Source: Streptomyces yatensis (lineage in GTDB: Bacteria; Actinomycetota; Actinomycetes; Streptomycetales; Streptomycetaceae). From it: 64,000 nt of DNA. Below, in pieces: positions 16,850 through 26,225 of the stretch (positions are counted from its first letter, which is position 1; each line of letters starts with the position of its first letter). The translations under genes and the position numbers were made by a program. The notes under the pieces are model-generated. The model saw nothing but the letters and a program-made list of their open reading frames with translations, was not told the origin of the DNA and searched no databases. The stretch covers positions 8,556,001 through 8,620,000 of the forward strand of contig NZ_CP072941.1 in the NCBI RefSeq assembly GCF_018069625.1, in the 5' to 3' direction.

Positions 16850-17372
16850 ATGCGGCTCCGCCGCGTGGCGGGGTTCTGCGCTGGCCTTCGGGGTCCGGGG
16901 GCGAGGTCCGTGGCAACGTGCGGGCGGGCTGCTCCCTACCCCGCCCCTTCCCGAAACTGGGGCTCCGTCCCAGACCCCGGACTCCGGGGGCGAAGCCACT
17001 GGTAACGGGCGCGTGCGGCTCGCAGTATCGGTATGTGGCTTCGCCGCGTGGCGGGGTTCTGCGCTGGCCTTCGGGGTCCGGGGGCGAGGCCCGTGGCAAC
17101 GCGCGGGCGGGCTGCTCCCTACCCCGCCCTTTCCCGAAACTGGGGCTCCGTCCCAGACCCCGGACTCCGGGGGCGAAGCCACTGGTAACGGGCGCGTGCG
17201 GCTCGCAGTATCGGTATGCGGCTCCGCCGCGCGGCAGGGTTCCGCCCCAGCCCCCTGGAGGCTAGGGGCGAGGCCCCCGGCCATGGGTATGGGGGGGCGG
17301 GCCGCTTCCCGCCCCGTCCGTGCCTGCCCCAGACCCCGGGGTCCAGGGGCGGAGCCCCTGGTATCGGGAAGG
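16850..17372. repeat. 183-bp tandem repeats of GC-rich hairpin DNA
   Basis: The region 16667-17478 (812 bases) has no gene. Two nearly identical 183-base units (16850-17032 and 17033-17215) and a diverged partial third (17216 to about 17372) follow one another; a more diverged copy precedes them at about 16725-16849. Each unit contains the extragenic stem built on GGGGCTCCG-TCCCAGACCCC-GGGGGCGAAGCC that is scattered through many Streptomyces genomes. Start/stop-free frames run across it only because of base composition. Confidence 0.85.
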
Positions 17373-17478
17373 GGCGGGGAGGGGAAAGATTCGCCGCACA
17401 CCCCCCCCGCAGCGCCTCGGGGCCGACCGGCCCGTGCGCGCTTGCGCGCCCCGCGACGTACCGTCAGCGCCGCCAGGC

Positions 17479-18249
17479 TCAGCGCACCGCGCGGTCGGCG
17501 GGCAGGACGCGTGACGTCTCGGCCAGCAGAGCGCGCAGTTGCTGCGCGGACAGCGGGGTGCCCGGGTCCTCGGGGGGCAGGGTCTGCAGCGGGCGGCCGG
17601 CCCTGATCTCCTCGCTCATCGTGGCCACGAACTCCTTCAGCGCGTCCTTGTCGGCGTAGTAGGGCGCCACATAAGCCGGGGTCTCCGGCTCGAAACGCCA
17701 GCTCTCCGCCAGGGGGCCCGCGTCGACGGTGTCGAAGCCCAGCCGGTCGATGAGGGCGGCGGCGCTCGCCTTCGCCTCCGGGTCGTTGCCGGCGATCGGC
17801 AGGGCGGAGCGGTCGGCGGCTCCCGTGGGGCGGGCGAGTGCCGGGATGTGCGCGTCGTTGATGTTGTTGAACGCCTTGATGAGCTTCGCGCCGGTCAGGT
17901 GCTTCTGGATGAGTTCGCTCGTGGTGCTCTCGCCCGAGTCGAGCACCGCGAAGTCCCCGTCGCGGAACGGGTAGTAGTTGATCGTGTCGAGCACGACCTT
18001 GCCCGCCAGCGCGGCCGCCGGAAGCTGCTGGTAGGGGCTGAGCGGGATGCTCACCACCACCCAGTCGCCCGCCCGGGCCGCCTCCTCGGGCGTCGCGGCC
18101 CGGGCGCGCTCCCCGAGTTCCGCGACCGTCTCGGTCAGGGTCTCGGGCCCGCGCGAATTGGACAGGACGACGTCGATACCCGCCGCGATCGCGAGCCGGG
18201 CGATCCTCGTGCCGATCCGACCGCTGCCGATGAAGCCAAGTGTTGCCAT
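17479..18249 (-). CDS. F420-dependent NADP reductase-like oxidoreductase
   Basis: A 256-residue protein of the NADP-oxidoreductase, coenzyme F420-dependent group. An N-terminal Rossmann fold (GFIGSGRIGTRIARLA), a second dinucleotide-side Ser/Arg pair (SNSRGPETL), VVVSIPLS, then LIKAFNNINDAHI and a C-terminal helical part. Members shuttle hydride between F420 and NADP or act as plain NADPH reductases. The C-terminus (from about 220) is longer than in small Fno proteins. It is divergent from the TetR gene, and the twin TetR palindromes lie between them, so TetR is the likely repressor. Confidence 0.8.
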   Translation of the reverse strand: MATLGFIGSGRIGTRIARLAIAAGIDVVLSNSRGPETLTETVAELGERARAATPEEAARAGDWVVVSIPLSPYQQLPAAALAGKVVLDTINYYPFRDGDFAVLDSGESTTSELIQKHLTGAKLIKAFNNINDAHIPALARPTGAADRSALPIAGNDPEAKASAAALIDRLGFDTVDAGPLAESWRFEPETPAYVAPYYADKDALKEFVATMSEEIRAGRPLQTLPPEDPGTPLSAQQLRALLAETSRVLPADRAVR

Positions 18250-18376
18250 GGAAGGAGGTCTCCTCATCTGGCGGACCGGTGGTCCGCCGGCGGTTCTGTC
18301 TGGGAGCCGGGCTCGGGCGGGAGCAGGCGTGCGGAGGTCAGGGCGGACCTCGCGCGCAATCGCGCACAACCAAACC

Positions 18377-18423
18377 GGAGCGAGTGCTCCTCTTGAAGGT
18401 AACACAACCGGAGCAGGCGCTCC
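18377..18423. promoter_or_regulatory. Twin TetR-type operators
   Basis: GGAGC-GAGT-GCTCC (18377-18390) and GGAGC-AGGC-GCTCC (18410-18423) are two 14-bp palindromes with identical arms, 33 bases (about three helical turns) apart, in the divergent gap between the F420/NADP-type reductase and the TetR gene. The arrangement fits cooperative binding of two TetR dimers controlling both genes. Confidence 0.72.
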
Positions 18424-18450
18424 GTAAAAGCCGCTTGTACTCTGAATGCC

Positions 18451-19152
18451 GTGACCAGCGCCGACCAGTCCACGCCTACGCACCCCCCGGCCACGCAATC
18501 CCCGGCTGCGCAGCCCCCGGCCAAGCGCGCCCGCCGGGCGGACGCCGAGCGCAACCGCGCCGCGATCATCGAGGCGGCAGGAGTGGTCTTCGCCGAGCGG
18601 GGCGGCACGGTCGACGTCCGGGAGATCGCCCGGCGCAGCGGCGTCGGCATGGGCACGCTCTACCGCCACTTCCCGACCAAGGACGACCTGCTCGCCACGG
18701 TCCTGGAGCGGGAGTTCACCTGCTGGCTCACCACCGCCCATCGGGCGGCGGAGGCGACCGAAGATCCCTGGGAGGCCCTGACCGGCTTCTTCGAGCAGAC
18801 CCTCACCCATCAGGCCCGCAACCGCGCCCTGGTCGAGAGTTACGCCGCCACCGGCGCCCCCTCGCGCGCATGCGCCCAGTACCGCGACGCCTTCATCGAC
18901 GAGCTGCGCACCCGCTGCCTGAACGCGGGTCTCCTGCGCGCCGGTGTCACCACCGCCGACCTGGTCCTGCTCAGCAGTTCCCTGAGCCAGGTCGTCCAGG
19001 CGACCGACGACAGCCACCCCGGCCAGTGGCGCCGCCTGCTCCGTATCTCCCTCGACGGCCTCCGCGCCCGCAACACCGAGCCACTGCCCGAACCCGAACC
19101 CGATCCCGAGCCCGGGTCGGCACGCCACGCGGACGCACCCGCGGACGACTGA
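18451..19152 (+). CDS. TetR/AcrR-family transcriptional regulator
   Basis: A 233-residue regulator from a GTG start. A Pro/Ala-rich N-terminal arm of about 25 residues precedes a TetR HTH (IARRSGVGMGTLYRHFPTKD near 59-78) and an all-helical ligand domain. The C-terminus is a Pro-Glu rich tail (PEPEPDPEPG) without known function. Divergent gene and twin palindromes suggest autoregulation and control of the reductase at 17479-18249. Confidence 0.9.
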   Translation: MTSADQSTPTHPPATQSPAAQPPAKRARRADAERNRAAIIEAAGVVFAERGGTVDVREIARRSGVGMGTLYRHFPTKDDLLATVLEREFTCWLTTAHRAAEATEDPWEALTGFFEQTLTHQARNRALVESYAATGAPSRACAQYRDAFIDELRTRCLNAGLLRAGVTTADLVLLSSSLSQVVQATDDSHPGQWRRLLRISLDGLRARNTEPLPEPEPDPEPGSARHADAPADD

Positions 19153-19194
19153 CCGGCCGCCTTGTCTCGCGGAGCCTGTTTCGCAGACCCAGGC

Positions 19195-19219
19195 GTCTGA
19201 TATTTTGGACATCGTCTGT
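19195..19219. promoter_or_regulatory. IclR-regulon palindrome, site E (autoregulation)
   Basis: GTCTGATAT (a half-site with its AT flank) is followed at once by TGGAC-ATC-GTCTG, a slightly degenerate copy of the AGAC-N3-GTCT core. It lies 25-50 bases before the IclR gene. Sharing this core with sites A-D is the main reason to assign the regulon to this IclR protein. Confidence 0.6.
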
Positions 19220-19243
19220 TGGTAGGTGTGCTGGGAGGACATC

Positions 19244-21059
<1,816 letters not shown>

Positions 21060-21102
21060 TCAGTTCTCCTGATGCTGTGGTCGGTCTGGCGCCGGCTCCG
21101 GT

Positions 21103-22137
21103 TCACGGGCGGATGAGGACCTTCAGGGCCTCGCGGTCGTTCATCGCCCGGTAGCCGTCGGCGATGTCCTCCAGGCCCAGCGTGCGGTCGAAGACACGAC
21201 CCGGCCGGATCGAGCCGTCGAGGATGTGCGGCATCAGCTCCCCGATATAGGCGCGGGCCGGGGCGACGCCGCCGGTGAGCGTGATGTTGCGCATGAAGTC
21301 GCCGAACCCGAACGCGACATCGCTGTACTGCGGGGCGCCGACCCGGCTGATCGTGCCGCCGTCGCGGACCACGCCGAGGCTCTGCACCAGCGCGTCCGTC
21401 AGGCCCACGCATTCCAGGACCTTGCGGGTGCCCTCGCCACCGGTCAGCTCACGCACCCGCGCGATGCCCTCCTCGCCGCGCTCGGCCACCACATCGGTGG
21501 CGCCGAAGTCGCGGCCCAGAACGGTGCGCGGGGTGTGCCGGCCCATCAGGATGATCTGCTCGGCGCCCTGCAGCCTGGCGGCGATCACGGCCGCCAGGCC
21601 CACGGCGCCGTCCCCGACGACGGTGACGCTGTCGCCGCGCTCGACACCGGCGGTGCGGGCCGCGTGGTAGCCGGTGCACATGATGTCGGACAGGGTCAGC
21701 AGATCGGGCAGCAGCTCGGAGTCCTCGCCCACCGGCAGCTTCACCAGCGTGCCGTCGGCGTACGGGACGCGCGCGATCTGCCCCTGGCCACCGTCGACGC
21801 CGTTCACGCCCCACCGCCCGCCGTGCACACAGGAGGTCTGCAAACCGTCGCGGCAGTACGCACAGGTGTTGTCGGCCCACATGAACGGGGCCACCACCAC
21901 GTCACCGGGGGCGAGCCCGCGCACCTCGGAGCCGGTCTCCTCGACGACGCCCAGGAACTCGTGGCCCATGCGGCGGGGGGTGTCGGTGTGCGGCAGCGAC
22001 GTGAAGGGCCACAGGTCGCTGCCGCAGATGCAGGAGAGCACGATCCGCACGACCGCGTCGGTGGGGTTCTGGATCTTCGGGTCGGCGACGTCCTCGACAC
22101 GTACGTCGTCGGCCGCGTACAGCAGGGTGGCGCGCAT
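21103..22137 (-). CDS. Zinc-binding dehydrogenase (threonine/formaldehyde-dehydrogenase-like)
   Basis: A 344-residue medium-chain dehydrogenase. Catalytic zinc site CICGSD and GHEFLGVV. The structural-zinc loop is reduced: NTCAYCRDGLQTSC keeps three cysteines of the usual four. Rossmann motif VGDGAVGLAAV. The frame is open upstream to 22533, but ATG 22137 with GAGGAGCT nearby begins the family N-terminus (MRATLLYAADDVRVEDV). It is divergent from a Cro/MmyB-type regulator gene 232 bases away, which may control it and the downstream aldo/keto reductase. Confidence 0.9.
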   Translation of the reverse strand: MRATLLYAADDVRVEDVADPKIQNPTDAVVRIVLSCICGSDLWPFTSLPHTDTPRRMGHEFLGVVEETGSEVRGLAPGDVVVAPFMWADNTCAYCRDGLQTSCVHGGRWGVNGVDGGQGQIARVPYADGTLVKLPVGEDSELLPDLLTLSDIMCTGYHAARTAGVERGDSVTVVGDGAVGLAAVIAARLQGAEQIILMGRHTPRTVLGRDFGATDVVAERGEEGIARVRELTGGEGTRKVLECVGLTDALVQSLGVVRDGGTISRVGAPQYSDVAFGFGDFMRNITLTGGVAPARAYIGELMPHILDGSIRPGRVFDRTLGLEDIADGYRAMNDREALKVLIRP

Positions 22138-22369
22138 GGGCGCAGCTCCTCGATAGGGGGGCGGGATGGTGGAAGGGGGCCGCCAGTGGCGGCGCCGGAC
22201 CGCTCGACCGTCCTCCGGGCCCAGGAGGCCGGCCGGCGCGACACCATCGAGCCTGCCGCCTCGCGCCCGCGTCAGGCAGGCCGAGCTGTGCGGGGGAGCG
22301 GCCAGCGGGGGTGTGACAGGGCCCCCCTCACCGGGCGTGTTCCGGTGGAGGCGGGGAGACACTGGCCCT

Positions 22370-23263
22370 ATGGCACCCGAGCAGCACAGCGGCGGCGAGG
22401 AACTGGGGCGCTTCCTGCGCGCCCGCCGCACCCAGACCAGCCCCCAGGCCGCCGGCCTCACCCCGGGGCCCGGGATCCGCCGTACCCCCGGCCTGCGCCG
22501 CGAGGAGCTGGCCACCCTCGCCGGGGTCAGCATCGACTACTACACCCGCCTGGAGCGCGGCAAGGAAACCCGCCCCAGCCCCGCCGTGGTCGATGCCCTC
22601 GGGCGTGCCCTGCAGCTCGACGACGCCGAGCACCAGCACCTGCGTGACCTGGCCGTCCGCGCCGCCCGCTACGCGCCCAAGCCCGCCCCGGCCCCCAGCC
22701 GCACCGTGCGCCCCCACCTGAAGCTGCTGCTGGAAACGGTGCGCCCGAGCCCCGCGTACATCCTCAGCCGCAGCATGGACATCCTCGCGTACAACCCGGG
22801 CGGCCTCGCCCTCTACGCCGGCATCGCCGACTGGCCCGTCAAACAGCGCAACCTGGCCCGCTACCTCTTCCTCCACCCCGCCGCCCAGGAGGTCTTCCCC
22901 AACTGGGAGAACCAGATCCGCGGCTGCGTCGCCCGGCTGCGCACCCTGGCCGGCACCGACCCCGACGCCCCCGACCTCACCACCCTCGTCGGGGAGCTGC
23001 TCCTCAAGAGCCCCGACTTCGCGGGCCTGTGGGAGCGCTACGAGGTCACCGGCCGCAAGCACACCGCCAAGACCTTCCAGCACCCCCACGTCGGCACGAT
23101 CACCCTCGACTTTCAGGGCATGGCCCTCGAAGGCACTCCCGGCCACCGCATGGGCGTCTACACGGCCGAACCCGGCACCCCGGACCACGACGCCATGCTG
23201 CTGCTCGACATGACCGCCACGCCCACCGAGCCACGGCCCTCCGCCTCCGAACACCAGCGCTGA
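22370..23263 (+). CDS. XRE-family regulator with MmyB-like ligand domain
   Basis: A 297-residue regulator. An N-terminal HTH (GLRREELATLAGVSIDYYTR, near 40-60) is followed by an MmyB-type PAS-like domain starting at about 110 (SPAYILSRSMDILAYNPGGL) and ending TFQHPHVGTITLDFQGM. The family binds fatty-acid-like ligands and usually controls a divergent oxidoreductase, as in this arrangement. ATG 22370 was chosen because the conserved ELGRFLRARR opening follows. Confidence 0.92.
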   Translation: MAPEQHSGGEELGRFLRARRTQTSPQAAGLTPGPGIRRTPGLRREELATLAGVSIDYYTRLERGKETRPSPAVVDALGRALQLDDAEHQHLRDLAVRAARYAPKPAPAPSRTVRPHLKLLLETVRPSPAYILSRSMDILAYNPGGLALYAGIADWPVKQRNLARYLFLHPAAQEVFPNWENQIRGCVARLRTLAGTDPDAPDLTTLVGELLLKSPDFAGLWERYEVTGRKHTAKTFQHPHVGTITLDFQGMALEGTPGHRMGVYTAEPGTPDHDAMLLLDMTATPTEPRPSASEHQR

Positions 23264-23297
23264 CCGGCCGGGCCCGGCGGCGCCGGGCGGCGAGGGG

Positions 23298-23723
23298 TCA
23301 CCGGGCAGTCCGGTGGCGGCGTGGCCGGACGTACGCGCGGCTGGGCGCCGAGTAGAGCAGGCCCACACCCGTCCCGGAGCCGACGATGGCGATGATGGCC
23401 CGCACCGCGTAATCCGGCTGGTACACCCCGCCCGGGTCCGACAGCCCCCGTATCGCATGCGGGCCCAGATAGAGGAAGAGCAGCGCGGCCGTCACCGACG
23501 CCGTGACGCGGGCCGCCCGCCCGCCCTTGCGGATGCGGATGGCGGCACCGATGGTGACGAAGAGCAGCAGATACACGAACTGCGTCAGCTCCGGGTCGTT
23601 CACGGCGATCGTGGTACCGATGAAGGCCGAGACGACCAGGAGCACGGCGGCCGCGGTGAGCTGCCCGGGCCGCTGGGCCGGGGCCGGTTCCGGCCAGTTG
23701 TCCTCATCCGGTGAGCCGGTCAT
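23298..23723 (-). CDS. Small membrane protein of unknown function
   Basis: A 141-residue protein with four hydrophobic stretches (about 23-40, 46-62, 71-87, 105-124), a Pro-rich acidic N-terminus and a basic C-terminus. I do not recognise a family with confidence; the size and layout resemble actinobacterial SPW-like or DUF integral membrane proteins. Directly upstream of its start lies the 48-bp tandem repeat. Confidence 0.6.
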   Translation of the reverse strand: MTGSPDEDNWPEPAPAQRPGQLTAAAVLLVVSAFIGTTIAVNDPELTQFVYLLLFVTIGAAIRIRKGGRAARVTASVTAALLFLYLGPHAIRGLSDPGGVYQPDYAVRAIIAIVGSGTGVGLLYSAPSRAYVRPRRHRTAR

Positions 23724-23740
23724 CGTGCCCTCCTGGCCCG

Positions 23741-23876
23741 CTGGTCCGCTGGTCCGCGGATCCGGTGGTCCGCTGGTCCGCGGGTCCGCTGGTCCGCTGG
23801 TCCGCGGATCCGGTGGTCCGCTGGTCCGCGGGTCCGCTGGTCCGCTGGTCCGCGGATCCGGTGGTCCGCGGGTTCG
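23741..23876. repeat. 48-bp tandem repeat (about 2.8 copies)
   Basis: Copies start at 23749, 23797 and 23845. The 48-base unit is itself made of 8-base TGGTCCGC-like words separated by GGATCCGG and GGGTCCGC. It sits in a 406-base gap (23724-24129) between two divergent genes, 18 bases from the start of the membrane-protein gene. The rest of the gap shows no gene and presumably holds both promoters. Confidence 0.85.
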
Positions 23877-24129
23877 TTTTGTCCGCCGGTCCGGTGGCCG
23901 GGGGTCGGCCGTGCCGGGGTCGTTCGGGCATCGTCCGTCCGGGGTGTCGGGACCCGTCCCGGACCGGACACGCCATCCAACTCATAAGCTGGGAAAGGCC
24001 GATGAGCAGTGGCGCCCGGGCATGCTCCGCCTGCGCGGCTCGCTTTGGGGACGGGTCCCGGAGGAGGGCGTGGATCCTGGTGGGCGCCGCTGTACGCGTC
24101 GAGAATCGCCCGAACCGAGGAGACCGCCG

Positions 24130-24924
24130 ATGCCCCTCTCCGCCAGCCTCGCGCGCGGAGTCGCGCCCACCACCCCCGGCACTCTGCACGCCCGCACCGT
24201 GACCGGCGATCTCAGTGCCCCGCCCCGGCCGGGGCTGACGGTCTGCTTCGGGCGCGGCGAGAAGCCGGACGTGGACCTGGGTGTGGGCGTGGACGACCTC
24301 CGGGTGAGCCGGCGGCACGGCGAGCTGACCTACCGCCAGGGCCAGTGGTGGCTGCGGAACACCGGACGGCAGCTCGTCCGGCTGCCGCGCGGCACGATGA
24401 TGCATCTCAGCAGCGAGCCGATCCCGCTCGACACCGGCTACACCCCGCTGTTCGTCAAGGGTTCCGGCTACCGCGAGCACCTGGTGGAGCTGTATGTGGC
24501 GGGCCATGACGACCAGGGGCCGGTGTCGCGGCGGCGCGCCGAGACCCTTCGGCCGGAGATCTGGCCGCTGGACGACGACGAACGGCTGCTGCTGGTCGTC
24601 CTCGGTCAGCGGTATCTGCTGTACGAGGAGGATCCGAGACCTCTGACGTACGCCACGGCGGCCAAGCAGCTCAGCTACCTCCGCCCGGGCGCGGGATGGA
24701 ACGAGCGCAAGATCGAGTACCGGATCGAGGCCGTACGCCGCCGTCTGCGCAACACCGGCTTCCGATACCCGCTGATGCACGACAAATCGCAGGGCCGCCC
24801 GGCGGACAACGGGCTGCTGCACAACCTGCTCAAGGGATTGGTGGAGTCCACCACGCTCGTACCGCCCGACCTGGACCTGATCGAGGACGACGACCTCTGG
24901 CCCGATCCCGCGCCGGAGTCTTAA
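24130..24924 (+). CDS. FHA-domain protein with C-terminal winged-helix-like region
   Basis: A 264-residue cytoplasmic protein. Residues about 38-110 form a forkhead-associated domain: the GRG start of the fold (CFGRGEKPDVDL) and the phosphothreonine-recognition segment VSRRHGEL. The C-terminal half (AAKQLSYLRPG, then IEYRIEAVRRRLRNTG) looks like a helix-turn-helix found in Streptomyces FHA/SARP-type regulators. A role downstream of a Ser/Thr kinase is plausible, and such a kinase is encoded 1.3 kb away. GAGGAG precedes ATG 24130. Confidence 0.8.
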   Translation: MPLSASLARGVAPTTPGTLHARTVTGDLSAPPRPGLTVCFGRGEKPDVDLGVGVDDLRVSRRHGELTYRQGQWWLRNTGRQLVRLPRGTMMHLSSEPIPLDTGYTPLFVKGSGYREHLVELYVAGHDDQGPVSRRRAETLRPEIWPLDDDERLLLVVLGQRYLLYEEDPRPLTYATAAKQLSYLRPGAGWNERKIEYRIEAVRRRLRNTGFRYPLMHDKSQGRPADNGLLHNLLKGLVESTTLVPPDLDLIEDDDLWPDPAPES

Positions 24925-25103
24925 CACAAGAGCGGGATTCCCGCCGTGCCCGCTTCCGGGACCCGTCCCGGAAACGGCGGCCGACCATGACCATCCACAG
25001 GACGGGCCCGCCCGCGCTCAGCAGGGCGCCGAAGTGGCATGACGACGTCTCCATGACCCGTGGGGATGACGGCCGCCTGTCCGCCGAAACGGAAGGAATC
25101 CCC

Positions 25104-25886
25104 ATGAGGTGCATGCGCATCGTCGTTCTCGCGGGCATCACCGCGGCCGCGTCGACGGCCGCCCTCGCGCTCCCGGCGCAGGCCGGCATCCCCACCCGCG
25201 ACGGCCGCACGGCCGCCGAGTGCGAGTACCCCGCCGACGTCCTCGACCTCACCGACTGGAAGCTGACCCTGCCCACCGGCGAGGACGAGGACCCGACCGA
25301 CATCACCCAGCCCGACCTCGCCACGTTCGCCGCCAAGCCCTGGTTCCAGGCGGATGAGGACTGCGGCGCGGTCCAGTTCCGGGCCCCCGTCGACGGTGTG
25401 ACCACGGGGGGCTCCAGCTACCCGCGCGCCGAGCTGCGGGAGATGACGGACGACGGGGAGGACGAGGCGAGCTGGTCGACCACCGAGGGCACCCACACGC
25501 TCGTGGTCAAGGAGGCGTTCACCGCGCTCCCGAACGACAAGCCGCATCTCGTCGGTGCCCAGATCCACGGCGGGGACGACGACGTCACGGTCTTCCGGCT
25601 CGAAGGCAGCAAGCTCTACATCACCGACGGCGACGACACCCACCACCATCTCGTCACCGACGACTATGAGCTGGGCACCGAGTTCGAGGCCAAGTTCGTG
25701 GCGCGGAACGGGAAGATCGACGCCTATTACAACGGGGAGCGGGAGACCACGATCTCCTCCGACGACGACAGCAACTACTTCAAGGCAGGGGCCTATACGC
25801 AGGCCAATTGCGAGAACTCGGACCCGTGCGACGGCGACAACTACGGCGAGGTCCACATATCCGGCATCAAGGTCACCCATTCCTAG
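25104..25886 (+). CDS. Secreted alginate lyase, polysaccharide lyase family 7
   Basis: A 260-residue exported enzyme. The signal peptide (basic start, hydrophobic core, ALPAQA then GIPT) is cut near residue 27. The mature protein carries the three PL7 motifs: RAELREM (108-114), QIH (153-155) and YFKAGAYTQ (225-233). These hold the catalytic Arg, Gln/His and Tyr that beta-eliminate uronate chains. The QIH form is usually linked to poly-guluronate or mixed preference, which is a family rule rather than a test here. GGAAGGA precedes the ATG. No other uronate genes adjoin it. Confidence 0.92.
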   Translation: MRCMRIVVLAGITAAASTAALALPAQAGIPTRDGRTAAECEYPADVLDLTDWKLTLPTGEDEDPTDITQPDLATFAAKPWFQADEDCGAVQFRAPVDGVTTGGSSYPRAELREMTDDGEDEASWSTTEGTHTLVVKEAFTALPNDKPHLVGAQIHGGDDDVTVFRLEGSKLYITDGDDTHHHLVTDDYELGTEFEAKFVARNGKIDAYYNGERETTISSDDDSNYFKAGAYTQANCENSDPCDGDNYGEVHISGIKVTHS

Positions 25887-25905
25887 CCACTTCCGGCCGG
25901 GGGCG

Positions 25906-25943
25906 CGGTGCCGGGTCTTCCCGTGGCGGGAGGCCCGGCACCG
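25906..25943 (+). terminator. Strong hairpin after the alginate lyase gene
   Basis: CGGTGCCGGGTCTTCCCG pairs with CGGGAGGCCCGGCACCG across a 3-base loop (one bulged base), 20 bases after the lyase stop. The remaining bases to the kinase start (25944-26225) contain no recognisable gene. Confidence 0.7.
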
Positions 25944-26225
25944 CGGCGACTCCGGTGCAGCGGTGGGCCGCTGGCATATGGCAGCGGCGGCTGCCCCCGT
26001 CGCCTGCGCTTCCGGGCGCCGCAACCTCCACAACGGTGAAGATTTCTGGAGTGGTGGGTGAATTCCCTTCTCAATCGGCCAGGTCCCGTCCGTCGCGGGC
26101 ACGCTCCGCGCCCCGCGGTTCCTCACGAGCACCGCAAACGGTACGTGTCTCCACGTGTACGCAGTAGGTTCGATCTGCGTGTCCGTAACGGCTGGAGTTC
26201 TGGTCTCGTATGGGGGGAGTGTGTC

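Noticed and set aside
16850..17372. Possible coding or CRISPR repeats
   Set aside because: 183-base units without spacers, rich in perfect GC stems; frames open only because of composition.
14693..17401. 902-codon open frame on the minus strand
   Set aside because: It runs antisense to the Zn-ADH and hydratase genes and through the 183-bp repeats; repetitive low-complexity product and no homology.
23741..23876. Possible CRISPR array
   Set aside because: Repeats are contiguous with no unique spacers, and there are no cas genes.
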